From positions 3,603,501-3,667,500 of the forward strand of contig OZ005611.1 in the NCBI GenBank assembly GCA_963930655.1: a stretch of DNA of 64,000 nucleotides. The letters are read 5' to 3'. The DNA is from Myrica gale. Its lineage: Eukaryota; Streptophyta; Magnoliopsida; Fagales; Myricaceae. Positions 50,800-61,699 of this stretch are shown here, in pieces (the stretch's first letter is position 1; the number at the start of each line of letters is the position of its first letter). Under the pieces are notes generated by a model, which had not been told where the DNA came from, ran no database searches, and saw nothing but the letters and a program-made list of their open reading frames with translations. Both the position numbers and the translations under genes were made by a program.

Positions 50800-52349
50800 A
50801 GGATTGTGCATCAAATCAAAGCAAAAGGTCTCGTTTGCAATCAAATGGGTAATTTTTATTGCCATTGTCTTGGAAATCGAAGAACATAAATATAAAAAGT
50901 TATTGTTCAAGGGTTCTCTTTCATCAATTTGCTCACTGCCCACCACCCATGAATACTTTATATTTATAGAAGTTGGGAATTGTGATTGATAAGCGCATCA
51001 TTTGCTCCAGGCCAGTGCATGTCACCTTAGGTGAGGCGAGAAAAGCTAGGCCTGTGGGCAGGAACATTTTTCTCATGAGAATGGCTTGGCTAGCATTATT
51101 TAATCAAAAGTAAGGTAGACAAACTCTTGTCTAACATTTTTCCGGCTTCTCTGCTAATGAGGAGGCCACTTTAATACTTGACTTTTGCCTTTCAAAAGTA
51201 CCGAAAATACAAACCCACACGCCCCCGCCCCCACCCTTCAAAAAAGAAAAAACAAAAAGAACAGCTGATACATTTATGTTAGAACTAATTGTGTTCTATT
51301 CTGATATCTCCTATGTCAACGCACCAATGATCCACTTCAATTTCTGTGTCTCTGTTTTTTTCAGTTAGTTCCAGGAAGGCCTAGGCATCATATGGAGGCT
51401 TTCACGTCGTATTTATTGTATAAGGTGTGCACGGTCTCCAGTTAAGTAGTTTAGCCCCAAAATTGAAGGGAAGATAAAGTCCATGAAAGCTATGTGATGA
51501 TGGGCAATGACACATTGTTTTTACTTAGGTGTGGAGTTTCGTAAACATGGAATCCACGACCTTAACCCAGCATGTGCTGGAAGCTAAAGTTTTCACGTGA
51601 AAGTTCTGCTTATATAATAAAAGCTTAAACATATTTTATTATTTAAATTATATTCTCTAATATTCCTATTCACATGTGGGTAAATTTTTCCTTAATTGGT
51701 AGGCCTAACATGTCAACATTTTAATTAAAATATTGAATGAAGCTTGAAGTCAGGGTGTGAACTCAAGACTTATGCTCTGATACTATATGAAACAGTCACC
51801 TATCCTAAAAACTTAATATATTAATAAGAGATTATTTCATTATTTGAATTATTAGTTCTAAATCTTATGAGAAGAGCTTGAGCTGTAGATCCACAAGTAT
51901 AGCTTGTTATCTGGCTCAATTGAATCATGGGGATAAGTAGACTGCTTAAATAATGATTTTCGATCTGCCAATAGAATCATGTTTAATAAACATAACCCAA
52001 CAAATTATACATTATTCTTACGAGTTATGTTCATTCTGTTCATGTCAACTTTTTACTTCCCTATTCCGAGGACCGAGACATCCGAGTAGCTTCTTCACCT
52101 CGAGAACCCGTATCACTATGTAAAGAGCCAACACCCCCGGCCCCCACAGCCTCTCCCTATCCCCGCACATTGTGGTGTGGAGGATGTGGAAGTAGCATCA
52201 TGTTCACCATAACTACGCGACAGAGAGCGAGGCTATTGTTTTATGAACTCCCTTCCCACAGAAGCAGCGTATTCCGTAATCACGAAAGAGAAAGTGAAAG
52301 AGATGGTGGCGATGAGGGCTGTAGTGTGGGAAGCAGTACTTTCACAGTA
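50800..52349. other. Spacer between WAT1 genes E and F
   Basis: Contains a possible small LTR element (listed separately) and the leader region of gene F. No other gene is seen. Confidence 0.45.
51600..51880 (-). mobile_element. Possible TRIM-like LTR element, decayed
   Basis: TGCTCTGATACTATAT (51773-51788) matches the reverse of the tRNA-iMet primer site (TGGTATCAGAGC) with one change. The flanking segments share 'AAA(G/A)CTTAA', 'ATTATTTAAATTAT/ATTATTTGAATTAT' patterns (about 51620-51665 and 51810-51855), which could be short LTRs. Borders and family are uncertain. Confidence 0.35.
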
Positions 52350-54359
52350 ATGGTTGCCATGGAAGCTTGCACTATAGGATTGACGATTTTGGCGAAAACG
52401 GCCATAACAAATGGGATGAGCGCTGTCGTATTCGTTGTCTATACCAATGCTATTGCCACCATCCTCCTCCTCTCTTATTCCATCATGTTTCATTGCAGTG
52501 ACAGGTTCTTCTTCCTTTCCTTTTTCTTCTTCCTCTTCGAACAATATCAGGACCTCCTATTCATCTTCTTTTATCTTCTTTCTCTTTGCAGAACAGAACA
52601 GCCTCTCTTCACCTTTCCTCTCCTCTTGCGATTCTTCTTGCTGGGTTTAACAGGGTTTGAATTCTCTCTCTCACGCACACGCACACGCCCGGACCCAGAT
52701 ATAGTAGGCCTGAAACTATGCAGCCCAAAGGAGCCTAACTTAGGCTCCTTTGGGCATTTGACCATGTGACTGGGTCCATGTCTTGGCAGATCAAGCCTAT
52801 AATCCCAACTTTGACTATGATTATCATTGCTGAATGCAATTAAACAAAGCTCCAACTAGATGGCTTCCTATGCAGAACAAAAAAAAAAACTAGATGGCTT
52901 CCTACTTGGAAGATGAACATTTCTTTCCCGGCCTTTTTCTTGGCTAAGAGCCTGGCATTAGACAATAGTAGAAAATCACAAAATTTCTGGCTTTTCATGT
53001 GTTTTGTAGGACAACTATAACTCAGAACCTTGCATTCCTCGGTCTCAGTTACAGTTCTCAAATTGTAGTCTGCGCAATGGGCCTCTTAATCCCTGTTTTT
53101 TCCTTCGTGCTCTCTGTCATGCTCAGGTCTCCCCTGAACTTCATCTTCTTTTAGTTTCGGCTTCAATAAATGAGAGCGAGAGAATTAAAAAGTTAAAAGC
53201 AAAAAAATCATTGAACTGAAAAGGTTTAGTGGGTCTGGGCCTGGATTTAACCTTAACCTCTCTAAACCACTTTGAGGACGACAATATTAGATTGGAGAAC
53301 TTCAAGCCTCCAAGCTAAAGTAATTGGCACGTTGATATCAATTATGGGGGCAACAATGGTGGAACTTTATAAAGGCCCAGTAATACTCCCATCTTCTGTT
53401 TCTTCCTATTTTCTTCAACTCAAGCAGCAGTCGTTCATCTTTTCCTCAACCACGGAACATTGGATTCTTGGCGGCATTCTACTCGCAGTTGCTTCTTTGT
53501 CTGTTTCAGTGTGGAATATCATTCAGGTACAACTTCTCGTCCCGCCTGTGGGACATGTTTTATAGTTCTTTTTTACTTTTCCGGAGGTCTAAAAGTAAAA
53601 TATCAATTTCATCTGTTCAGCTTGGAACCGTGACACAATATCCAGAACTACAAGTAATGAAGGCGGTGTCTTTCTCTAACTTTCTGGGGACAGTTCAATG
53701 TGCAATAGTTTCCTCAATCCTAGAGAGAGACCTAAGTGCTTGGAAACTCAAGCTTAACATGGAGCTCCTTCTCATTGTTTCGACAGTAAGTAAATCATGA
53801 GAATAGTGGAATTATGCCAGCATGTTTCATCAAATTGCAGAGGATGTTTCTGAATATAAATACGTGCGCTGTGCTGTAGGGCGTCTTTGGGGGCTTAATC
53901 CGTGCTAGTGTTCATCTATGGTGCACGCAATCAAAGGGTCCTTTCTATGTTCCTATGTTCAAGCCATTTGGAATTCTCTTTGCTACCATTTTTGGTCTTA
54001 GCTTCTTCACAAATAGTCTTCACTATGGCAGGTAAACAAGACAAAAAATTTCTCTATTTTCACATACATATATATAATTACTGGATATAAATTAGTGACA
54101 TTATGCTTATTAATAGGATTGCATGTCCAAAACTTCGAATGCTTAATAGTAAAGTTTTTTTTTTCGCTTCAACTAGTTCGTTCCTAAAAACCCAAATATA
54201 ATGGGCAGTGTGATAAGAGCAATTATAGTCGGAATAGGGTATTATGCTGTGATGTGGGCACAAGTTAGAGAAGATGAAGCACGTGAAGATCATTCTGCTG
54301 AAATTGTGGATTCCTTAGAGAAAAGAGTTCCTCTGTTGCAAGAAGAGATGCAAGTATAA
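52350..54359 (+). CDS. WAT1-related transporter F (nodulin MtN21/EamA family)
   Basis: Most divergent array member. Exons: 52350-52504, 52592-52654, 53010-53126, 53277-53526, 53621-53785, 53880-54031, 54209-54359; 350 residues from this start. Motifs: MVAMEACTIGLTILAKTAIT, RTEQPLFTFPLLLRFFLLGL, LGLSYSSQIVVCAMG, TILDWRTSSLQAKVIGTLIS, ELYKGPVIL, WILGGILLAV, QSKGPFYVPMFKPFG, FFTNSLHYGSVIRA, tail ending EEMQV. The start is uncertain: 52350 is in frame with good context but trims the usual leader; an in-frame ATG at 52200 would add 50 residues unlike the family; ATGs at 52303 and 52312 are one base out of frame with the expected leader. Intron 2 holds a perfect 16-bp palindrome. No break is seen elsewhere. 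Confidence 0.88.
52723..52755. repeat. Perfect inverted repeat in intron 2 of WAT1 gene F
   Basis: GCCCAAAGGAGCCTAA (52723-52738), one spacer base, then its exact reverse complement (52740-52755). Shorter outer arms GGACCCAG (52691-52698) and CTGGGTCC (52770-52777) extend the symmetry. Read directly. Confidence 0.9.
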
Positions 54360-55625
54360 AATCTCGTTGCAATCAGAAAGCCACAGTGGAGAAAAAATTA
54401 TTCAGAAAAATAGAAGCTTTGAGAGTTAAGTTAGACTTCAGAGGCCATGAGCTTCTAGCATAACACGTGCCTCGCTGATCAGGAGATTATTCATGCTTTT
54501 GCTGAATAAAGAGCTTTGACCATGTGACAAATTCATTCCTTCTTCTTGTTGCCAAAGGGCAGGAGATCAGTGCATAACGATATCCAGGAAATGAACTTGC
54601 AACTGCTATGAAAGTGGTGTGGTGGATAAATTTTATGCATTAGATTTGAGGACCTTGAAATCTGACAATAGTATATTTTTCTTTTCTTCTGAGGGTGCCT
54701 TTGATTTTCAAGAAGTCTGCATTTGTTTGTTCGTGTATATGCAGTTTTCTTTTGCTTTGGAAGAAATTTATGTTAAGAAGAGTTGTAATTTATTTCATGA
54801 GTCAATTTATGTTGGCCCTCTCTGTACAAAGCGAAGTTTACCCTTATTGAGTGAATTGTAGAAGTGGGTGAAGGGGCAGGGATGGGGTTGGATGACGCCA
54901 TACATGACATTAAATATCCTCTGTGAGAGGCGATGGATAAAACGGACAAAAAGGCAGAGAACAGTTCACCACCAAAAGTGATCGAGAAAAGTTAAAACAG
55001 AGTTCACAAGATCATGCCTCTGCAACCAACTTTATCCATCGCATTGTTCCCGGTACTGATGGATCGGCTGCACCATATGTGCTAGCTCCATTGCGGTGAG
55101 AAGGTTCTTAACTGTTCAACCAAGACATAGGATATGCAGCCTCTTCCAACATGGGATATCTTCTGTTGTGAATGGAACTGCAGAAAGGTTGGACTGATTG
55201 AATGCGATGGCCCACTGGATCGACTGCAGAGTTAGCATAATGAATCCTGATGTGGAATACGGCCAACCTCTTTTCTTCTTCCTACATAATGAACCTCCAA
55301 TGGGTAATCTGGGTTTATCAGTTGAGTGATTGAGAAAATATGAGATTTACGCATACGCAGATTTCTTCTGTTGATGATATCGATAAAATCGGCTATCTAT
55401 TTAGCTTGAGAAGGTTAACAGAATTGGGGAATTTTAATTTTTCTTTGCCAATGGGAAGCGGTACCGTGCATAACTTACGATAATAAGAAACAACCAGTAC
55501 ATAAACATTACTTAAAGCCAACAGACAAGGACAGGAAGGCACCCAAATAACTACGAAGATACGGCGCTGCAAACTGCTTATTGTTTATTAGAGTAACATA
55601 ATATCCAAAACCCCCCATGTGGCCT
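54360..55625. other. Intergenic between WAT1 gene F and the MLP gene
   Basis: Lies between two convergent genes. No coding sequence supported. Confidence 0.5.
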
Positions 55626-56299
55626 CTATGCCTTGAGAACATAGGCATCCATCTCCTGGAAGTTTTTGACTACGAAGTCCTTCATGACGTGTGGATCTGG
55701 AACCTCGTCGCTAGCCTTCTGAAACTCGCAGGACCATTTCACCAGGCTCCCAGCACCATTTGGAGCTACAGTGATCTGGCTCTTGAAATCCTTGTAGTAT
55801 TTCAGGAGATCCCCATCGATCACACTGTAAGCAAACGTCTTGTTTGCTTCATCAAAAGCGTGAATCTTCTCCTTCGATACTTTGACAAGAGGAGAACCTA
55901 GAAAGAAAAAAACAAGCAACAAATAAAACAAGATAGATGATTCTTAAATGCAAATAACCCTTTTTTTCAGTGGCATTGATCTATTCCAAATCGAACAAGG
56001 TTATATAGCAAGCAGCAGAAATGGGTACTTCTCAAAGACATTGCATTTGAACCTTTTGTGACACCCTCAACAAAAAGGCAAAACCTTGATTCTTAAAGGA
56101 CGTTGAAGTTACCTTCCCCATATGTTATCAGACGAACAGAACCAACAGATTTGCCATCGCCTTCAAGGACTTCAATGCTCTTGTAATCCTGAGGGAAGGC
56201 CTTAGGGAGGATAGTGGCAGAGTCCCTAATGCATCCCCAGAACTTATCTGCATGAGACTTCACCTCAACTTCCACACCAAGCTTACCAATGGAAGCCAT
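55626..56299 (-). CDS. Major latex protein (MLP-like, Bet v 1 superfamily)
   Basis: Two exons, 56299-56113 and 55897-55626, phase 1 intron, 152 residues, the usual MLP length. Starts MASIGKLGVEVEVKSHADKF and contains the glycine-rich loop region EGDGKSVGSVRLITYGEG at the exon junction, the family intron site. The second exon reads SPLVKVSKEKIHAFDEANKT and ends MDAYVLKA. MLPs are small cytosolic proteins with a hydrophobic cavity; relatives bind steroids, long-chain fatty acids or other hydrophobic ligands and respond to development and stress. Closest by memory to the MLP423/MLP328 group. Alternative: a PR-10 protein, but the sequence pattern fits MLP better. A TATA box lies 70-80 bases upstream of the ATG. 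Confidence 0.93.
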
Positions 56300-56370
56300 T
56301 TTAATGGAGTAGAATGAAAATACAAGAACTACTTCTTGAAGTAATGCATTTCATAATATAGCATAGGCAT

Positions 56371-56380
56371 CTATATATAG
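56371..56380 (-). promoter_or_regulatory. TATA box of the MLP gene
   Basis: CTATATATAG, palindromic, 72-81 bases upstream of the MLP start codon on the minus strand. Position and sequence fit a plant TATA box. Confidence 0.6.
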
Positions 56381-57194
56381 TAATAGAAAAAGTGCAAGAG
56401 CTTTGGTTCTCAGGCAGGGGCCATAAATTCAACTGCCACTATTTTTAATCCCGGCCCATGAGAGGTATCATGGGAATTACAACGATCACCAACCTCACAA
56501 GAAAAATGGGTCCAGTCACTTAAGTGCTTCTGTAAGGCAGTAATGCAAGGTGGGGGCCAACCGGCATAGTTTAACTCCAGGACTCGTCACATCCAGACCA
56601 ATATCACAGATCGATTAAGGGAGTTTGCTCGTGCAGTACAGGGGTTATTGGAGGTGGTACTTGCAAGAAAATGCCTCCCTAATTAGTATCACTACTTATT
56701 TCTAGGAGCCAAAGTTAGAGGCAGATTTTTCATTCATCCTTAGCACAACTCACGAATTAGTGTACGTTCAACTCTTAATAGTTTAAAATTGTTTACATTT
56801 TAATATCTATGATTAGATAACTAACCATACGGATTTAAACTATAAATAAAATCTACCGTTAGATTTCCATCGAAGCTAAAATAAATCCGATCTGACCGTC
56901 CGATCGAAAGTGTCAAGTGCGCCACAAAAGTGTCCTACAGCCCAAGCCACGCGCGCGTGTGGTTGTGGTGTACCATAGACTTCATGTCTTGCACTATAGC
57001 AAATACATGTTAAAGCTATCCAATAATAAATGCAAGTCTAAAAAGTAGAAGTTCTCGTGTGGGACACTTTAATAAATTCACAATCTCAAAATATAATATA
57101 TAATAAATATTATTTTGAAAACACTTAACAGAAAAAGCCATGGACGCAAACAAAACAGAAATCGAACCAACGTATTGATGATATCATGGCAGTC
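56381..57194. other. Upstream region of the MLP gene
   Basis: No gene supported. An alternating CG/TG stretch (ACGCGCGCGTGTGG near 56950) is a possible Z-DNA-like motif. Confidence 0.4.
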
Positions 57195-57524
57195 TCATTT
57201 GTCCCCATCAATCAACGCCACGAAGGAATATGCATAGCAAACAAGGCCCGCGGTTCCAGTTCGACAGGCTCCAATGGACGCAATCAAAACCTCATCGCTT
57301 CTTTCAGAGCAAAATTTGAAAGCCCAAAAGCGTAGCAAGCGAGCCCACTTTTGTTTATGGACCATGTCCTTCAGGTAGTTGCTTGGAGCATTTGTATTCT
57401 GATCTGCAATGCACCCGGCTATATGCATCTTCAAGGCTGCCATTACCCTAAGCTCTATCGCTCCCAGGGGGCCAGGACCAACAACCAGACCTTTCAAGTC
57501 CTGGGCTATGTGTACAGGTAATTA
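57195..57524 (-). other. Unrecognised ORF on the minus strand
   Basis: An open frame of about 105 codons reads VVGPGPLGAIELRVMAALKM, then an uninterrupted stretch to a stop at 57195-57197. It has balanced amino-acid composition and is preceded by a plausible acceptor (CCCAG near 57500), so it could be the last exon of a gene or a captured fragment. I recognise no family. Upstream lies a retroposon, and no partner exon was found. Confidence 0.3.
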
Positions 57525-57591
57525 ATCAAAATTTAGTACAGCCTCCGACCCTGTTATAAACATTAAAAGCCAGATTAGACCAAAGGTAAGA

Positions 57592-58502
57592 ATAAGCAAA
57601 GCAGATAAGAAATTTTTTAGACTCCGAAGACCCGTTCTAGAGAGAGGGGTCTAGAACTTTCATCCCCTAGCCCTAGCAGCCCCTTTTTCCCTTGTTTTCC
57701 GGCGGCCCTCTCTCTAGAACTTTCATCTCCTAGCCCTAACAGCCCCTTTTTCCCTTATTTTCCGGCAGCGGGAGGAGCTCCGGCTCTTCCCGCCGCCCTC
57801 CTCCCCTTTTTCCACCATCTCTATTCCCTCTCCTCTGATCTTCTTCTTCTTCCCCTCCTTCTCTATGTCTTTTTTGGCTCGAAATCTTGAAGGCTAGATC
57901 TCGGTGCTCCTGTGTCTCACCGGTGGCCACCCCCTTGATAAATGCCTTCTGCTCCTCCAGGCGACCGCTGCTGCTCTGATCCGGCTTCCATTGGGTGGCG
58001 CGTAGCGCCTCACGCGCCCGGCGGTTTCAGCTCTGGCTTGTTATCGGCGGCTTTCCGACGATGCGTGGGACGTCGACGTATGGTTATTCCGCTCGCATGG
58101 TGTTTTTGCAGATTTCGGTTGTTGGTTTTTTCTTTTGATTTGTTGTTGGTTCTGTTGTATTGCTGTTGGTTTTGTTGTTTTGTTGTTGGTTGTGTTCTTG
58201 GGCGGTGTGTGTTCTTGACCGGTGCTTGTTTTGTTGTTGGTTGTATCCGGCTACTTGGGGGCTTTCCGATCCGTTCTGGATCTTATCCGCCCTTGATTGG
58301 GCTTCTGTATCAGGTTGTGATGCTGTCATTACTGGCTAACCTAGGTCTGGTAGATTTGTCTACTATGTCCGGTCACCGCTCCCACTGCGTTGCATGGAGC
58401 ATATAGTGGTTTTATCTGATTCTTTTAGGATCCCGCCGGTTGTATTCGACCTGGTCAGTTTGTATTCGGGTCCTGTTTTTGGACCATGATCTAGAAAAAA
58501 AT
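57592..58502 (+). mobile_element. GC/pyrimidine-rich poly(A) retroposon, copy 2
   Basis: 911 bp flanked by a perfect 13-bp direct repeat ACCAAAGGTAAGA (57579-57591 and 58503-58515) and ending in an A run. The 5' part is CT-rich and holds GGGAGGAGCTCCGGCTCTTC, like the element at 20823-21626; the middle is T/G-rich with repeated TTGTTGTTGG. A 63-bp tandem duplication lies near the 5' end. The ORF at 57942-58406 encodes a Cys/Leu-rich low-complexity product and no domain. Insertion by LINE machinery is well supported; the family is unknown to me. Confidence 0.7.
57650..57775. repeat. 63-bp tandem duplication inside retroposon copy 2
   Basis: CTAGAACTTTCATC followed by CCTAGCCCTA and CAGCCCCTTTTTCCCTT occurs twice with period 63, with a few substitutions. 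Confidence 0.85.
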
Positions 58503-58626
58503 ACCAAAGGTAAGAGCCCCTTCCTTTTCCGGTCAAACTAATAAATCAGTGATAGCCTCCCGCAGTTATTGGGTCCATTAGATGTCGGATCTTACTTGGG
58601 CTCCACAAGTAAATAATCATTCGTAT

Positions 58627-59660
58627 CTTTTTTTTTCTTTTTCTTTTTTTCTCAAAACTACTGCTACATTTATTAAGAGAAACAAAATAAGGGATCAGTC
58701 TCGGCATAAATCCAAACAAGATTAGAAAAATGCTCAGGGGTGGCCTCCAGACATAATTTTAGAGATAGTTCATCGAGCAAGGTGGTGCGCTTCGTCATTA
58801 GCACTGCTTTTAACAAAACTAAAAATAACATAATCAAAAGAACGAAGACTAGCAAACATTTCTTCAAGCCTCCCATAATTGCGCCAATTCAATCTCTATG
58901 GATAAGGACTAATAGCGTTAATCGCCCCAATAGAATCACTTTCCACAATAATCTTCCTAACTCCACGTCTATAAGTTCTTCAATACCCAGCTGTGCCGCC
59001 CATATTTCTTCATCCTCCGGGTCACACTGAAATCTGATGTGCACACGCCCCAACCACGCTATCATTATAGTCTTTATCACAACTACTCCAATTGCAAAAT
59101 TATTTCTACAAGCCCATCAAAATTTATCTTAAAAGTTCCAAAAGGTGGAGGAGACCTTCGTGGGAGTAATAAAGAATTCTTCTTATGAGCTCATGCCGAC
59201 AGATGATCAAAGACACTTTTTAGATTTACAAATCAACTGCGTCACATCCAGGGAAGTACCATAATGAGTAATTTGGTTCCTAGTCCATCATAAAAGGTCT
59301 CAGGCCACCAATGCATAAATTTGGAAATGATGATGGGCGTTAGGAGGTAGTTCCGAAAGATGTGCAGGTTCTATAATCTTTTGAAGCCAAGAAGAAATCG
59401 ATAGATACTGAAATGCTCTAATATCCAAAGGCCAAGGTGACATGCTCCATATCATACAGCTCACAAAACACTTTAACAACAGATGTTTAATCGATTCAAC
59501 TTTCATCCCATAGAAAACACAGCACTTCAGACTCCCATTACCAACTCTTTCTAGGACTTTGCCTTTAGTTGGAATCCCATCCTACAAAAACTTCTAAAGA
59601 GGAGTTTTCAATATTTCATGAACCTTCATTTTCCATAATTTCTTCCACCAAATTCCAACA
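58627..59660 (-). mobile_element. Decayed L1-type LINE, 3' half
   Basis: Reading on the minus strand from 59660: a reverse-transcriptase-linked zinc-binding region (ESIKHLLLKCFVSCMIWSMS PWPL, about 59506-59400), then an RNase H domain (EEIWAAQLGIEELID, a frameshift, then VESDSIGAINAISPYP and SANDEAHHLA), then a stop near 58673 and an A-rich tail (58650-58627). Several frameshifts and stops make it inactive. Domain order matches the end of plant L1 ORF2. The 5' part is truncated or unrecognisable. Confidence 0.75.
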
Positions 59661-61699
59661 ACATGAGATATAGCAAGTTCCCTTCTTCTAATAATCTCTC
59701 TGAAAATAGAAAAAACAATCATTTTTCTCATGAGCCACACACCAAACAATCACTGCGAGAGGAAATAAATTTTAGTGATTTCAACCGCATGGAAAGGAGA
59801 GAACACGACCCAGAGTACGGTTCCATTAGCCATTATCCTAATTAATAAGGTCAGCCCCACACGTGAGACTTCCAATCGGTTAGAAGAAATAGGGTGTTTG
59901 TTTTCAAAATTTTAGTAAAGTTTTATATTGGTACTAAAAAGGACATAATATTAAAATTGGTAAACCAATGATAAAATTAAAAATAAACTTTTAAAGTATA
60001 TTTAATAAAAATAAAATTTTAAATTGTCAAACAAACCGTAAATATCCTGATCATTAAATAGATCATTCGCATCTATTTAATGATTGACAACACTGGACTG
60101 ACGAGTAAATTCAGAGCCATTGGCAATAAAAATAAAACATTATTTTCTAGTTTCCATGCAGAAAATGTCAGAATGTCACATGATGATCGGTGCAGGAACC
60201 AATACTCTCTAAAACTGAGAGATATGGTTGTCACTAGCGACTTTTTTTCTTTCTTTCTTTCTAAATTATTGAATGGTAAAAAAAAATGGTTGAAACTTTT
60301 TTTTATTAAGGTTGTAGTTTGTAAAGAGTTATCAAAATTTGTAAAAATATATTAAAAATTGTCAGAAATTGATTGTAAAAAAAAATTTAAGAACTGTTTT
60401 TTATACCAAACACAGGTTAATAAAGATAAGAACGAATCGGAAATGAAAATTCTATTAGAGGGAAATCCTCTCCAATTACTCTTCAAATGGTGACTTGTTT
60501 CTGTCTTCTAAAGAAGTTGGCTTGGCTATGAGATGCTTCATTATGAAAGTGGATCGGTGGGTTGTGATGTAAATACATCATTCATTGTATGGTATAGAAT
60601 CCATACTCTCCGATAATTAACAAAGTCAATATTGCATACTGTATGACCCAAATTATGTGTCTATCGACTTTTCAGAGCTTGTTCCATGATCATGTTATGG
60701 TTTGATCTCCTCTTACAGAAGCATCAGCAAACCCTCCGTATCTATCCAATCTTATCCACTCTCCGAAGCCCATCAGGAGGAGCTTTTAGCAGTTGGAAAC
60801 AAGAGAAGAAGAAGAAGAAGAAAAAAAAAAGATAACGTGAATATTGTAGCTAAAATTTGTACGGCCCATCTATTCAACCACCACCATCACCATTGATGGT
60901 GTTGGCAGGGCACGTGGTTGTGAATATCAGGAACTCTGAAAGCACCCATTTCTTACGCTCTGTGATGCCTTCACAGTAGAAGATTGGTATCCTATGTCCC
61001 CACACTTTCTACGGTGAGGAAATCGTCAGTGACCATCTTCTTACGTATTCATATTCAACTAATAAAAATGGAGACAATTATTCAATCGTACACAGAGAGA
61101 AGCGTGGCTGCGTGGGCTAGGGAAACGAAAGAAAGCGCCATCGCAACGGCCTTTTCCTTTCTCACACGTTTGTTCAGAGAAGAAGAAGAAGAAAAAAACA
61201 AGTAAAAATTGAAAAGAAATTGGAGCGATAGTTGCAGCTTCTATTTCCTTGTCAAATTAGACACCCCCCACCACCACTTGTCATCCAAAGGCAAGCAAGC
61301 AACACCTACTCTTCCTTCCTTTGATTTTAACTTTTCCTTCGAGTGCAACGCTAGTTAGCCCGATCTCTCGTATAAACCCAAGTTGTTGGTAGACGATGTT
61401 GTTGAGTATTCTGCTAATTTAACCTCACTTGCTCTACACGTACACTTTGAGATTATTATTATTATCATTATACCATTCACCATTCTTTTGGTGTTTTGGG
61501 GGGAGCTTGAGCAGGACATTTGAACTCACGGCCAACTAGGCTAAATTCATGATCTGATTTGCCCTATACCTAGTGTTTACGTGACATCCAATGGTGTCGT
61601 GGAAGTGAGTTAATCCATCCCATATTGTCAGTTTCAAGTGATATAATCTGCCATTTGATGACTTAAAACAGAGAATTAATTCCGTTCAAGAAAGCAATT
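59661..61699. other. Intergenic upstream of the kinase gene
   Basis: AT-rich, with a MITE candidate (listed separately) and simple repeats: GAAGAAGAAG near 60803-60822 and a CAC/CAT run near 60880-60893. No gene supported before the kinase start. Confidence 0.45.
59892..60037. mobile_element. Small MITE candidate
   Basis: About 146 bp, AT-rich, with ends GGGTGTTTGTTTTCAAAATT and (reverse complement) GGTTTGTTTGACAATTTAAA. 'GGGTGTTTG'-type inverted ends are common in plant MITEs. No target duplication was recognised. Confidence 0.5.

Noticed and set aside
52170..52349. Upstream extension of WAT1 gene F from 52170
   Set aside because: The codon at 52170 is TTG, not ATG, and the extra residues look unlike any WAT1 leader.
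57942..58406. 154-codon ORF
   Set aside because: Lies inside retroposon copy 2; Cys/Leu/Phe-rich because of TTGTTG repeats, no domain.
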